Assembly (NCBI GenBank): GCA_964035575.1
Contig: OZ037847.1
Coordinates: 1,076,001-1,140,000 of the forward strand
Direction: 5' to 3'
DNA length: 64,000 bases
Source of the DNA: Rhynchopus sp. YZ270_cl-10
Taxonomy: Eukaryota > Euglenozoa > Diplonemea > Diplonemida > Diplonemidae
The translations under genes and the position numbers were made by a program. Below are positions 9,201-19,334 of the stretch, one piece after another (the stretch's first letter is position 1; every line of letters starts with the position of its first letter). The notes beneath the pieces were generated by a model, which worked only from the letters and a program-made list of their open reading frames with translations, was not told where the DNA came from and searched no databases.

Positions 9201-12200
9201 ATGGATCTCGGTGAAGACCCTGCGACATACAGCCACGGCAATGGACTTACCCCTGTACACGAGGCGATATGGCGTGGCGACCTGCCAACCCTTACATGCC
9301 TGATCCGAGGACGTGAGAACGAGCTGCTCTCGCAACCAACACTTCTCTTTCTAGACGACGGGGAGGACCATGAGACAGCGTTCCCGATCCACCTCTCGCT
9401 GACAACCCGCTTCCCGTCTACTGCAGTGACGCAAAAGATTGTCAGCTGCACGCACGTCCAGATCTATGGAAAAGACGACACAGAGCGGAACATCTTCCAC
9501 TGCGCAAGCTCGACCGGGAGGCCCGCAGAGCTGCAGGACATTCTGTACCGTATGCGGTACATGAAAAATGACAGACAGCTGATCGAGATGGTGAACGCCA
9601 GAGACATCGAGGGGGACACACCTATCAGCGTTGCGGTGAAGGGGAACCACCCTGCCTGTGTCGACGCACTCTTGAAGAGCGGTGCGATTGACACATCCGT
9701 TCTCAACTCGAGGGAGCGTCACATCTTGTTGGTGGCGGCCGATGTGCGTAGTGCCTTTTTGTGTGGCACGTTGTATCCACCGAACTGCCCAGCACGACAG
9801 TCGATTCCTGCTCTCATCCTGCTTGACTACTGTACAGAGGAATGCGTGAGAACGCTGTCCGGGTGTGCAGGGAAACGCACCACTGCGTTGCACGTTGCTG
9901 TCGCGTCTGACGACTTCCTCCTGTCGACAGAGCTGCTCACAAAAGGTGCAAGCATTGCACAGCAGGATGATGCTGGGGAGACACCCATGGGCATCGCATG
10001 CCGGCGTGGTAACACAAAGCTCCTGGTGTTGCTCATTGCGAACTCGAGGCATGAGCTGGGCAGCTCCGACCTTCTGGGTGAGGTGCTTGCGAGCAAGGGC
10101 TGGGGCGACCGTGTGATGGAGAGTGTGTTGGAGACGTCGTGCCCGGACCTTTCTACCCATGGGCAGCAGATCTTCCATCGGTCGTGTGTGTCGCTGATGA
10201 TCCGCAGTGTGCAGCTTCTTCTGGAGAAGGGGTGTGGGTTTGACCCTCGGGACAGCCCCTTTGCCTTGCTGCAGGCTGCTGCTCAGAAACGCCAGGTCGC
10301 AGGCATCGAAGGTGTTCTACAAATGTGCTACATGCGTGGCACGCACCTCGTAAGCGACGTCCCCATTCCGGCGCTGTGCTGCAAGCTGCAACTCTGGGAC
10401 ATCTGCGAACGTGCTGTCGCAGACCCTGCGTGCGCTTGGGACTGGTCCCTCCGTTGGGAGGTTGACTCCAATCGCACACCACTGCACTACATCTGCCTCA
10501 ACGGACCTGCCTCTCTTCTAAAATCTGTTCTGGAACGCCAGCACGGGATGACAAACATATGCGACACTGAAGGCATGAACGCACTCTCGTACTCCCTACA
10601 GAGACAAAGTGTACAGCACGCCGCAGAGCTTCTTGTACGCTGCGATGCAGGATGCCTTACAGAACAGATCCTCATACGACGTGGCCTGCGTCCGGAGGCG
10701 GAGCCTTTCGTATACGACCACCGCCTTCCTGAAGACAGACAGATCACAGACGAGGCACTGAACTCTGTGTGCGCAGGGTACGCAGGGCATGCACCCGAGG
10801 TAGCGATACACGCACGTCTCGCATTTCATGTGCAGGCCTCTGAATCCGCTGCAGACGCTTCTTTTGCATCTCCCAAGCTTCCCACAGAGGCACCTCGCAC
10901 AGCTGTCCACGGCGGAAAGTTTGCACTCTTCTCCGTCTCTGAGGTTGCCACAAACAAAAGCATGTCTCATCTTCTTCGCAAAGGCGTCAAACGCGGTGTC
11001 TTTGGTGACAACCTGGTGCACTGGGCCGTCATGCACAATGACAGCGTCCTGACAAAGCTTCTCATCACGGTTGGAGAGGACTATGATGTGGTCAACAGTC
11101 GTGCGCGGAAGAACAGTGCCCTGGGCATTCCTGTTGGTGCGTCTCCCTTATGGGTTGCGGCAGCGATGGTGTGCCGAAGCTGTGCCATCGAGCTTCTTGA
11201 CAACCCGAACTGCGACGTCAACCAAGAATGCGACACAGGCGAAACCCCGCTAGGCGCAGCACTGCGTCTTGGGTGCACATCGATGGCGCACCTTCTCATC
11301 CAGCGTGGTGCCTTTGTTAACTCACCGGCCTGCGTTTCGGTGGTGCATTTCAATCATCTCGAAACACTTCCTTCTGCGGCCACACGCCGCCTCACCAGCC
11401 ATACTGCATGCGACTATATGGCACGCTGCCAGAAGACACGCCTTGTGGAAGTGAGCAACATGCTTCCATTCGTTGCAGGGCTGCGATGCGTGCGGACCCT
11501 CAATATGGCACAGCGGTTGGCAGGGATTTCAGGCGACAACATGATGACGGAGCTCCCTGGCCTGCCGGTCACCATGCGTGTGGATGAGATGTCGTGCGCC
11601 GTATCGCCTCTCTGTGTCATGCTCGGGGGCATGCGCATCCTTCCCTCCGAGCACACCCTCCGCGAAATCCTCACCACCCTCATCACACCAGACAAAGGCG
11701 GCAAAGCCTCTCTCGGCCTTCACAGACTCGACCCCTGGGGCCGCTCCCTCGTTGAGTACACACTGCGCGCAGGTCGCCCCCTCTTCGCTACCCTCCTCCT
11801 CACAACAGGTGCCCCCGGGTGGGTGCAGAACAGCTGCAAAACCGGGGGGCACGCAATTCACCTCTTTGCCTTAGAAGGCAGCGCTTCTGGGGTTTCAAAA
11901 TGCCTGAGTGCAGTGGATGTACCAGAGAAGAACGTTGCAGTGAATGCGCGGGACTCCCTTGGAAGAACACCGTTGATCTGTGCAGTGCGGGCTCCGGTGA
12001 TAAAGAATGCTGCGTTGGTGGCGTCGTTGTTGCTTGGGGAGGGTGCGCGGGTGATTGAGAGAGATAGTGTTGGGAGAACGGTGCTGTCACATGCTTGTTC
12101 ACATCCTGCGTCGTCTGAGTCTCTTGTTGAGCTTGTCTTGCGCAGCGTTACAGACCACTTTGATGTTGACACAAAACGCAACAAAGCGGAAGACGTCGCC

Positions 12201-15200
12201 AACATGTTTGGAGCCTTCCTGAGCGTCACCTCCGACACCACTGCAACAGGTGCCCCCGAACCCGAGGAAAGCCAAGGCGACAAACAGCAGGACTTCGCAG
12301 ACCATGTGAACAGCATTGACACACACAACAACTCCGCCCTGCACTACCTCTGCAAGTCACGCCACATAAAGGCGCTCAAGCTCCTCCTCCAAATAGAAGG
12401 TCTCGACATCGAGCCAGGTCTTCCCCGCATGAAAGAATGGGAGTTGGGCGAGTCCCTCCCGAGGCAACCTGACACCATTGCGACCGTGGGGGGTTACGGT
12501 ACTGTTGCAGTGAAACAGAAGTTGACGCCCTTCTTGGAAGCAGTTTTGGCAGGAAGGGAGAGCGTGGCGCAGGCAATTGTCACGCACAGCTTTCAAAGAA
12601 ATGTTGCGTTGCGTACACAGTACATGAACAGCAAAGGGGAAACGACGCATCACTTTATTGCAAAGAACAACATGCTGTACACATTGAAGGGTCTACTGCA
12701 GCTCGAGAAGATGATGGAGGATATGAAGAACAGTGACGGCACTCTCGATGCTCTCTCTGCAGAGAAGCTGCAAAATGCGGGGAAGAACTACCCACAGCAC
12801 TTTGCCTTTGAGAGGTCTGCCACCTTTGGCGACCCGAATGCAGACGATGCAAGCTTTGGTGGCATCAACCCTTTGGGGTACTCTCTTCTCTTCAACGGTA
12901 TGAACGTTATGAACGGGTCTTGCGTGGGAAGCGTTCTGTGGAAGCGTGAGCACTCGAGACAGCATTCTTGCATCAAAGTTGTTCTCGACAAGCTGCTGCC
13001 ACACAACAACTGGCACCGCATGGGGAACAGCCCTCTCAGTGTCTTTGCATATGGCCAAGACGGTGTCAAGATCCTAAGCCGCGCCATCCCCCAACACGAA
13101 CCCACCGTCGACGATGAGATGTGGATCGCTGCTCTCTCCGGAGACGACGATGCGCTCGCCAAAACACTTGACAAAGGAACAGACGACATGCGGCGTATCA
13201 AAATCTGCAATCTGCCACCCCTCACCGACGTTGCAATGTGTGTCATCAGGGAGGAAGATGCCAGGACACGGGGTTCCATGCAGACGTCTATTCACGAGAA
13301 CAACTCCTCTCGCTGCGGATCCTCTGTGAATGTGGCTCTCATGCGTGGTGGTAGTACACGGTCGAGGCAAGGGAAGGGGAGAGAGGTGAGCCATGCGGAC
13401 TGTTCTCAGAAGCTGAAGCAGGCGCTGATGAAGGCGTTGCGGTGTGTGCGCATCATGAACATTGAGGTGCCGGAGAATGATGCAGAGTGGGACCATACGT
13501 GCACAACCACGCTTAAGTACGTTGCTGAGGCGTCGTCTCTGCTGCGTCAGAAGACAGTGACGATCCTCAGGGGCAACAAGGTCAGGCTGGAGCGTGCGCC
13601 CCTCGAAGGGCCAGACTACCGCAGTGACCTGCAAAGGGGGCGTACCAGCATGCTCCACATCGCAGCACGGCGCAACCTCTACAAGTCGCTCGTCGTGATG
13701 CTCGATTCGCACCGCGACGAAGAAGACAGAGAGCTCTCCTCCGACTTCGTCCAAAGACTCAACTTCCGCGACGCGCACGGCTACACCCCCCTCCACTACT
13801 CCATCTCGCAGTCGCTCCACGAAATAACAAGCCTCCTCCTCCGCAACGGCGCGTCTCTCGAGGTGCGCGATGTGACAGGGGGGCTGACCCCCACACAGGT
13901 CATCCCCTCTGTCAAGTCGTTTCACGGGCTGTCGCAGCTGTTCGGCAAAAAGCGTGTGCCCTTCCAGTTCATAGGGTCCTTCAAGGCAGCTGCAAAGCGT
14001 AAATCGGAGAAACCCTTGCGCCCAGCGTTCGTGCTTCCAGGGGACTGTTGGGACGCAAATGTGTCGACCATTGAACTGAACGAAACGGAGCGTCTCTCCG
14101 AGGAGGATGTGATGAACATGTTGGTGAACGAGGAGGTGAACAAAGGCTTCTCGTCGTCGGTGCTGCAGATCTCAGAGGCAGCGTTGAACGACAGGCTGAA
14201 CAGCCAGGTGGAGGCGCTGCGTGCACAGATCGTGAAGATCGCGAAGGACAGCCTCAACTTCCACCTCGAGAACCGCAGCCATGTGCTCCCCATCACCGAG
14301 TCGCAGGGCACGAAACGCTTCCTCGCCAGCATGAACGGCTTCAACGACAACTACGACCCCATCGACACCGCACGCCAGCTCATTGCACACCTCTCCACAC
14401 TCCCCATCACCATCCTCATCTCCACAGCAGAGGAGCTCTCCCGCCTCGAACGAACTCGCTCCCTCACTGTCGCACTCCACGGCATTGTTGGCGGCCTCGT
14501 GGGGCGGGAGCTCCACGGTGCGCTGTCCTCCTTTACACGGGCGCGTGGTGTGTATGGGCAGAAGTGTCTGCTCGTCATCAAACAGATCAATATGAGCTTC
14601 GTAGGCGGGAAGAAGCATGTCGGCACCACCATCCAGCGGGGCCAATCGTATACCGATGTTATTGTGAACATCTGCATCTTCTGCGGGCCTGAGTCTGTTG
14701 TTGTGGAACCTGTTGAGGATGTGTTTGTGAAGTACTTTGGGATGCGCGAGGCTGCTGCTGCGGCACGTGTCACCAACACTATCTCTGCAGCACAAGCCTC
14801 CAAGGAACTGGGCAACCTGAGCTACATCCCACCCATGACTGTGTACGTCAACACCGAGATTTGGCGACGCTACTTCTCCCTGCATTGTGCGGGAATAGGC
14901 CTGCAGATTAATGCACACGAAACGCAGGAGCTCGTCAGAGGCGAAACCAAAGAAGAAAAGGACGCAGCCATGGCAGCGCTGGACGCTATCTCTGCATGCC
15001 TGACACCGCCGCTCCTCTTCCGCGAAGAGGACTCCATCCAGAAGGATCTTGCAGGGGAGTGGGTCTCCGAGCCCTACGTCGCCCCCATTGAAGGTGTTGG
15101 TGAGTGGCTAGATGCGGAGGAGGAGGACTGCGAGACATCTTCTTCGTCCTCCTCATCCTCTTCTGGGAAGCGGGCCGTTTCAGTGAACGTTGATCACGGA

Positions 15201-16526
15201 GATCTCGCATCGAATATGAAAAAGAAGTCGCTCGCAGCCCCAGAAGATGCAGCCGGACACGGCAAAAAGGTCAGTCTCACCCTTCCCAGCGGAGAACTGC
15301 ATGTGTCAGAAAAGCGCCTCACGCTCTCTCCAAGCGACTGCATCATTGAGTCCTGCGACGCAGATGACTCGGGGCCATGCGGATTCAGTGGGATCTACCA
15401 AAGCCCTAACTTCGTCGTGACAACCCCTGCCCCAGACACTGCGAAGAAGAATATACTAAGCACGCCTGCGCTTGCGGATCATACAAACAGTTTGTTTCCT
15501 TCGATTTTGAGCGACCTGCTTGTACGGCGTGCGGGGTTCTTCAGTGAGCGGAAGCATCTGCACCTTGTGTTCTTTGAGGAGGGGGAGAATCTGGAGCAAG
15601 GGGAGCATGCAGCGTTTCGGTGTGCGCCTGCAACGACAGCATCGATGGGGTCCTTTGTGCGTAGCGAGGCTCAGAGGCGGAAGTCCGCCTCTGTGAACGA
15701 CCTGAAGGACGAGGAAGAGGTCGTCATTATTTGTGGCATTGCTGGGAGCGCCATCGTTTCTGTATCATGTCTCCCTGTGTCTCGCATCATATGGGATGAG
15801 ATGCGTCACCGCGTGGTGCGTGGATCGCTACGATACAACCGCATCCAGAAGGGGAGAACCAAGCAGCACCGCACCTCAAAGTCGGCCAGCATTAATAGCT
15901 TTGCACAAAGCGCACGGCCTTCTAAGTTTGGACTCTCCATCATTGACCCAGCACTGCCTGCATTTAGCCCAAAGAACAAAGAAGATGATCTTGTACGCAT
16001 ATTTGAGCAGAACCTACAGAAGATGTTGTATCTGCAGGCAGAGGTCAACAAAATGACGTGCCCGGTTGCCGAGTGTGAAGGGGAGGAGGCGGTTGCGGAG
16101 CGTGCACGGAGCACTGCAGTGCTGCGTGTTGTGTTTGAGTTTGGCGCGGATCTTAGTTCGCTGAGGAGTTTGTCTGGGGCGTGCAGGAGTTGGTATCATT
16201 GCATTGCGGAGATTGTGCGGGATACGTCCTACATACGGGGGGTGTTAGATATGAACCTGCAGCAGCTGCGTTCGGCCTCAGATGCCGCACGTACAAAGCT
16301 CTGCACCAAGGTGCCCCGCCTGGCAGAAGCAAACCTCGAGGCGTTCTGCATAAAGCTGCTGCAAAACCCACACAAACGCTTCCCACGCCACATGCCCCTT
16401 CTCATAGAGTACTGCTGTGCCCTGACCAGGCAGCGTTGTTCACAGAACATTGTGTGGTCCTGCATTGATAGGTTGCAGACCATGCAGCATCGGTTGACCC
16501 ATATTCTCAAAGAGGCAGCAGAATGA
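6270..16526 (+). CDS. giant ankyrin-repeat protein with F-box-like C-terminus, 3418 aa, single exon
   Basis: One uninterrupted 10.26-kb reading frame. Ankyrin motifs (G-x-TPLHxAxxxG) are clear near residues 553-610 (GQTPLHIAVEKGDMELVELL), 880-915, 957-1015, 1070-1140, 1205-1260, 1400-1450, 1580-1690, 1860-1960, about 2020 and 2455-2550. They are separated by long degenerate or low-complexity stretches (Pro/Ala/Lys-rich 640-860; Ser run near 2955). Hydrophobic segments near 231-250 and 477-490 could be membrane-associated but are short. Residues about 3275-3325 (FEFGADLSSLRSLSGACRSW) resemble an F-box, with the L-x-S-L and CRxW pattern. If real, that would make it a substrate receptor of an SCF-type ligase. 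Residues 2690-2900 look globular but match nothing I recognise. The function is most likely scaffolding. Acceptor AG lies at 6241-6242, and AATAAA directly follows the stop. Confidence 0.85.
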   Translation: MSGEVTFGEWRRLLERRDQLEARLCNNRFEETDEEVCVAEVEVRPVALHVLEREAPPRICGQKVWATGSQRLRTKPSAKRAPRTPGRPALHAPRCPCATPFPYLKRLRSRVVQPSLRAGCKLRAHCEQNEVNVESLRPSVQSVNDPFHRTWYREPVSPRKLSARMSLSVCSNTLKKNALTVGEFLERKPTDMTKQMLCMAHATNNFEHFKAKLTLSSVVARKRHQKQARRSTITALISAALIVLAVPLVKKGINYRFAFKLAIYLAGSQIKLHTVEANTACNLLDLRKLMEFAYLKRGLLHRKSWHFKGVKPSVAVVKTEEEYITYSEVVDREAAFIDTAKERLRVYGDTSLRTGLQHIMLREKQQQQRLVKLERLYDALLDLRMSGESWRLAINEYPSVSQTHFPLAQYIRPLTPVSLTPKEDKRMFNLLSVAKVLAPVASHLKNQKLVTTVANVKKKSVMDKLKPSKAAPSPSPSPVVKWVLPILYVVLSNRDSFDMDKHEMNLIRKYLNHGCCALEVSGVILTFGEWLALNDDPSLSYKLSFPDSYLHRTPAHEAIVLRNQEGLKLIAQYGGNLLGKDCRGQTPLHIAVEKGDMELVELLFALRKVQIDTAEKEAAYEDSKEGEAGKVLTADTAVEAPNGNKDAPPPPPERVRKQSVKERAEQIIEAGLRAKVRPTSAKRTKRRTVIRDKIMNRRSNEKTRKSFMAKRSYKSACSEGIAGYHSFRKQRLQEAATAQAKEEEDRKEQAFAETSFVETPAATPAAPALPAAADPTPPVKEPQAAPPQKEEEEGLSLIKRILCRPATAKQKKTAREKLMEEEAAEARDKSSVTNTVVRSSAKRNMLNSVLGRIVTREDEKRPPVRLIKDNELSGNVEDNQGRTPISLALGKGHKELTLYLLKQGASLANEDEYGVPLIQRAQQMFSPLEYVKSGNIEMLCTCYEVNLWKAHRRDVFSGRTLLHWAALYALPEVCQKLMDLGEDPATYSHGNGLTPVHEAIWRGDLPTLTCLIRGRENELLSQPTLLFLDDGEDHETAFPIHLSLTTRFPSTAVTQKIVSCTHVQIYGKDDTERNIFHCASSTGRPAELQDILYRMRYMKNDRQLIEMVNARDIEGDTPISVAVKGNHPACVDALLKSGAIDTSVLNSRERHILLVAADVRSAFLCGTLYPPNCPARQSIPALILLDYCTEECVRTLSGCAGKRTTALHVAVASDDFLLSTELLTKGASIAQQDDAGETPMGIACRRGNTKLLVLLIANSRHELGSSDLLGEVLASKGWGDRVMESVLETSCPDLSTHGQQIFHRSCVSLMIRSVQLLLEKGCGFDPRDSPFALLQAAAQKRQVAGIEGVLQMCYMRGTHLVSDVPIPALCCKLQLWDICERAVADPACAWDWSLRWEVDSNRTPLHYICLNGPASLLKSVLERQHGMTNICDTEGMNALSYSLQRQSVQHAAELLVRCDAGCLTEQILIRRGLRPEAEPFVYDHRLPEDRQITDEALNSVCAGYAGHAPEVAIHARLAFHVQASESAADASFASPKLPTEAPRTAVHGGKFALFSVSEVATNKSMSHLLRKGVKRGVFGDNLVHWAVMHNDSVLTKLLITVGEDYDVVNSRARKNSALGIPVGASPLWVAAAMVCRSCAIELLDNPNCDVNQECDTGETPLGAALRLGCTSMAHLLIQRGAFVNSPACVSVVHFNHLETLPSAATRRLTSHTACDYMARCQKTRLVEVSNMLPFVAGLRCVRTLNMAQRLAGISGDNMMTELPGLPVTMRVDEMSCAVSPLCVMLGGMRILPSEHTLREILTTLITPDKGGKASLGLHRLDPWGRSLVEYTLRAGRPLFATLLLTTGAPGWVQNSCKTGGHAIHLFALEGSASGVSKCLSAVDVPEKNVAVNARDSLGRTPLICAVRAPVIKNAALVASLLLGEGARVIERDSVGRTVLSHACSHPASSESLVELVLRSVTDHFDVDTKRNKAEDVANMFGAFLSVTSDTTATGAPEPEESQGDKQQDFADHVNSIDTHNNSALHYLCKSRHIKALKLLLQIEGLDIEPGLPRMKEWELGESLPRQPDTIATVGGYGTVAVKQKLTPFLEAVLAGRESVAQAIVTHSFQRNVALRTQYMNSKGETTHHFIAKNNMLYTLKGLLQLEKMMEDMKNSDGTLDALSAEKLQNAGKNYPQHFAFERSATFGDPNADDASFGGINPLGYSLLFNGMNVMNGSCVGSVLWKREHSRQHSCIKVVLDKLLPHNNWHRMGNSPLSVFAYGQDGVKILSRAIPQHEPTVDDEMWIAALSGDDDALAKTLDKGTDDMRRIKICNLPPLTDVAMCVIREEDARTRGSMQTSIHENNSSRCGSSVNVALMRGGSTRSRQGKGREVSHADCSQKLKQALMKALRCVRIMNIEVPENDAEWDHTCTTTLKYVAEASSLLRQKTVTILRGNKVRLERAPLEGPDYRSDLQRGRTSMLHIAARRNLYKSLVVMLDSHRDEEDRELSSDFVQRLNFRDAHGYTPLHYSISQSLHEITSLLLRNGASLEVRDVTGGLTPTQVIPSVKSFHGLSQLFGKKRVPFQFIGSFKAAAKRKSEKPLRPAFVLPGDCWDANVSTIELNETERLSEEDVMNMLVNEEVNKGFSSSVLQISEAALNDRLNSQVEALRAQIVKIAKDSLNFHLENRSHVLPITESQGTKRFLASMNGFNDNYDPIDTARQLIAHLSTLPITILISTAEELSRLERTRSLTVALHGIVGGLVGRELHGALSSFTRARGVYGQKCLLVIKQINMSFVGGKKHVGTTIQRGQSYTDVIVNICIFCGPESVVVEPVEDVFVKYFGMREAAAAARVTNTISAAQASKELGNLSYIPPMTVYVNTEIWRRYFSLHCAGIGLQINAHETQELVRGETKEEKDAAMAALDAISACLTPPLLFREEDSIQKDLAGEWVSEPYVAPIEGVGEWLDAEEEDCETSSSSSSSSSGKRAVSVNVDHGDLASNMKKKSLAAPEDAAGHGKKVSLTLPSGELHVSEKRLTLSPSDCIIESCDADDSGPCGFSGIYQSPNFVVTTPAPDTAKKNILSTPALADHTNSLFPSILSDLLVRRAGFFSERKHLHLVFFEEGENLEQGEHAAFRCAPATTASMGSFVRSEAQRRKSASVNDLKDEEEVVIICGIAGSAIVSVSCLPVSRIIWDEMRHRVVRGSLRYNRIQKGRTKQHRTSKSASINSFAQSARPSKFGLSIIDPALPAFSPKNKEDDLVRIFEQNLQKMLYLQAEVNKMTCPVAECEGEEAVAERARSTAVLRVVFEFGADLSSLRSLSGACRSWYHCIAEIVRDTSYIRGVLDMNLQQLRSASDAARTKLCTKVPRLAEANLEAFCIKLLQNPHKRFPRHMPLLIEYCCALTRQRCSQNIVWSCIDRLQTMQHRLTHILKEAAE

Positions 16527-16705
16527 AAATAAAAAGAAGAAAAAAAAAAACTTTACAGTTTTGATTTTTAGTGTGTCTTGTTTAAGCGAGTATTTAAGTT
16601 CAAAAATAACGAAAATAAACGTGGTTTTAACTTCTGTCTACACAAAAAACCCCCTCTCCTGTATGCAGGCATACACAAGAGAAAAGGCAAAGCAACACAA
16701 CAACA

Positions 16706-17861
16706 ATGGGCTGCTCGAACTCCACAAACGAAAAGCCGCAAGGTGCTGCCCCACCCACCAGAGGTGGCGAATACAAAGACGCAAGCGCACCCCCACAGGC
16801 CCCGCAGCGTGAACAATGGCAACCCGGACAGGACTTCCCCAGCTCCCTGACGTTCACACAAGTCCAAAAACCAGACCGGAACATGAAAGGAATAACACTC
16901 GTCGACTGCTTGCTCGACAACGCAAGAGATAACAGGTACACCCCATCAAGATGAGGCGCTAGAATGAGCAAAAATAGTCTCATGTTTCCTACACTCTAAC
17001 ATTGTATCAAGAAAGAAGTGGAGCACACTCTAGGGTAGCTACACTAATACAACCAAGTTTACAAAGAAATAAAGTACATAGCACAATAATGGGCAATGTT
17101 CCTCAGAAAGTACTCCTGCTTTCAAATACACAACACCACACAACAAACAGCCTGAGCGACTGCACCCTGAAAAGATGTGTCATAAACAACTGCCACTTGA
17201 AAAACTGTATTTTGGAAGACGGATGCAGCGTCACGCGCTGTGTGATTAAGGGGGGTTCGATTACGGTATGTGGACGCGTTGCTTCTTCTATTATTACAGT
17301 CACGGCACTAACATTGGAGGTCAATAACTAAGGTGGGTTTTCGGATTTCTGAAACTTTAAGGAGGGTTTTTGTCCCTCCGATGTTATTGCCACAATTGTA
17401 TTAATATTTCCTTTCTTTGTTGAGCGTATCAAAATGAGCTTAGTGGTAACTACATTTTATTCAAACAATTTCAATGATGGTATCCATGAAACGACCTTGG
17501 CAAACGCGACGCTGCATTACCACCACAGGTGGGAACTGCGTTATCAAATTTTCAAAAAAAAAGAGGACAGAAGTTGATGCAACTTTTATAGTGAATACTG
17601 CCTAAAAGCCGTACTAAACCACCCGATAAAAACCCCAACCAAACACTTTTTTTTCACCAGGAAACGACACTGACGTCAGGGACAGAGGTGAGCGATGGGT
17701 GCGTCATTGACCGCAGTATTGTGACCGACCGTTGCAACATACAAGGATGCAAAATCGGCCAGACCATCACCACCACAGGCTCGACATATTTCAACTGCAC
17801 AGGCAACCCGCAACCACCACCACAGCCCACCGAATGCGTAGACTGTGACTGGACAAGCTAA
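16706..17861 (+). CDS. cysteine-ladder (beta-helix-like) protein, 181 aa, 3 exons
   Basis: Exons are 16706-16935, 17151-17265 and 17661-17861, with phases 2 and 0, GT-AG borders and a consistent frame. Exon 1 starts MGCSNS, a dual acylation signal (Gly2 myristoyl, Cys3 palmitoyl), then a Pro/Gln-rich linker and ITLVDCLLDN. Exons 2 and 3 continue with repeats of about 5-6 residues placing Cys at regular spacing: SDCTLKRCVINNCHLKNC, ILEDGCSVTRCVIKG, VSDGCVIDRSIVTDRCNIQG. Each rung alternates Cys with hydrophobic residues, as in a parallel beta-helix. It ends with Pro-rich sequence and ECVDCDW. No named family is recognised; TBCC/CAP-like and pentapeptide-type solenoids are looser alternatives. 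Intron 1 carries a family D repeat. Acceptor AG lies at 16667-16668, 37 nt before the ATG. Confidence 0.7.
17027..17070 (+). repeat. dispersed repeat family D, copy in an intron
   Basis: Core CTCTAGGGTAGCTACACTAA then TACAACCAAGTTT and A-rich sequence. Close copies lie at 40185-40230 and 47120-47160 with the same order of blocks and the same strand. This copy sits inside intron 1 of the cysteine-ladder gene. Confidence 0.65.
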
Positions 17862-18534
17862 ACTGCACAGTTTCCATTTTTAAGGGTAAAGGAGGGGGGG
17901 GTGGCGGGAATAGGGAGAGAAAAAGAGCCCACACTGCTCTTTTTTTGATTTGCTTTTCAAGATGACTAAGCCCGTGAGGGTTGAGGCTAGACTTATTTTA
18001 CGCTTTTTTCAAATTGTGTAATTTTGCCTCGGATCGTTTTTTATCAAGATTGTTTTTCCTTTCCGATTCGATTGCAACGGGGGTGGGGTGGGGGGGAGAG
18101 GTGGTGCCTAGAAGGAAGCAACGCACACACCGCATCGTTATGGCACGTTCCTCTGTGGGATGGCGGGTTTTTTCCCCCTATTTTTACCCTTTTTTTACCC
18201 GATTTAGGGCCGGATAGGGCACAAAAGTCGTTTTTTTTTGTTTTTGGGGTAAATCAGGTGACTTTTACGTCTTTTCTTGAAAGAGAAAATACTGAATGGG
18301 AGACATTGACAGCTCACGCAACCACTTATATTGTACAACGAACGCCTTACATGGCTCAAAAATATTCCACATTGGAATCGAGCCATATTCATTTCCATAC
18401 GTTTCATCTTTGTTTCAGGTGACTATGTACACGAGGATTGGGTCTTTTACAGCCTTTTCTTTGTGTTCAAAAAGCTCTTCTTAATGCTCATCTGATTGAA
18501 CGCCCTTTCTGTGTTTTTTTTTTTTCTACGTTGG
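17862..18534 (+). other. gene-free, G- and T-rich intergenic region with family A traces
   Basis: No coding frame is convincing. A degenerate family A unit lies at 17961-17990 (GATGACTAAGCCCGTGAGGG then TTGAGGCTAG). A weaker A/B-like fragment lies at about 18418-18450 (GGTGACTATGTACACGAGGA). Long homopolymer runs dominate the rest. Confidence 0.45.
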
Positions 18535-19334
18535 CAGGGTTTTTTCTAGGGGGAGCGGGGGGGGACGGCGTCCCCCCCCAGATTTTGGGGGGAAATTCGT
18601 CCCCCCCCGGGGGGGGACGAATTTTGACTTGGGAAAAAAGGATATGGGGGGTGGTTGGGGGTCACCCGCACAGACCCCCATTTGGGACACCACGTACGTA
18701 ACCTGCACCAGAAAAAAAAAGGGGGGGCAGGGAGTCGAGCGCGTCTTATCCCCTTCCTGGCATCATTGTGAAGAGGATATAGCGAGGTGAAGTTTCAGAC
18801 CGTGCCCCCAATTCACTCAATCTTTGCACCATTTGACGTACCGAACAAAGAGTGAGAATAAGGGATCGGCAAAAATAAAAAAAGTAGCGTACCGTGCGCC
18901 TGCGGCGCAGCTCAAAACTTATGAGCGGAATACCACAGCCCTCTACCATAGTTTGGCTGTAAAAATGTTCAATTTTAGGTCACAATTTTTTGAAATGTTG
19001 CGTACCGTGGCTTCGTCAAAAAGTTCTGACATCATGACCGCCGTTTCTTCTTGTATTGAGGGAAGGTTCCGTGGAACATGAGAAAAAGGGTTGGTTTGGT
19101 TCTTGATGTACCTTAACTTCCACATTATCACGTATTTACGTGAAATGAACGGACTTTTTTGCGCGGAGCCGGAAAAATTTTGACCCCTTTTTGGACATAT
19201 CTTCACGGTTTTGGAAAAAAATTCCATGAAGATAAGCGGAAACCCTGCTTGCACCTGCGAAAAAAAAATTTTTTTGGGTGGGTTTTTTGCGTCCCCCCCC
19301 AGATCAGAAAAAAAAAATCCTAGAAAAAACCCTG
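18535..19334. mobile_element. 800-bp non-autonomous DNA element with 16-bp perfect TIRs and 5-bp flanking duplication
   Basis: Left end CAGGGTTTTTTCTAGG (18535-18550) is the exact reverse complement of the right end (19319-19334). The flanks are GTTGG at 18530-18534 and GTTGG at 19335-19339, consistent with a 5-bp target duplication. Both subterminal regions contain GCGTCCCCCCCCAGAT in the same direction. A perfect 32-nt palindrome lies at 18593-18624 (AAATTCGT then C8/G8 and its mirror). No transposase frame is seen, so it is MITE-like. The CAGGG terminus recalls hAT-type ends, but hAT normally makes 8-bp duplications, so the superfamily is unresolved. The exact TIRs suggest a fairly recent insertion. 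Confidence 0.75.
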
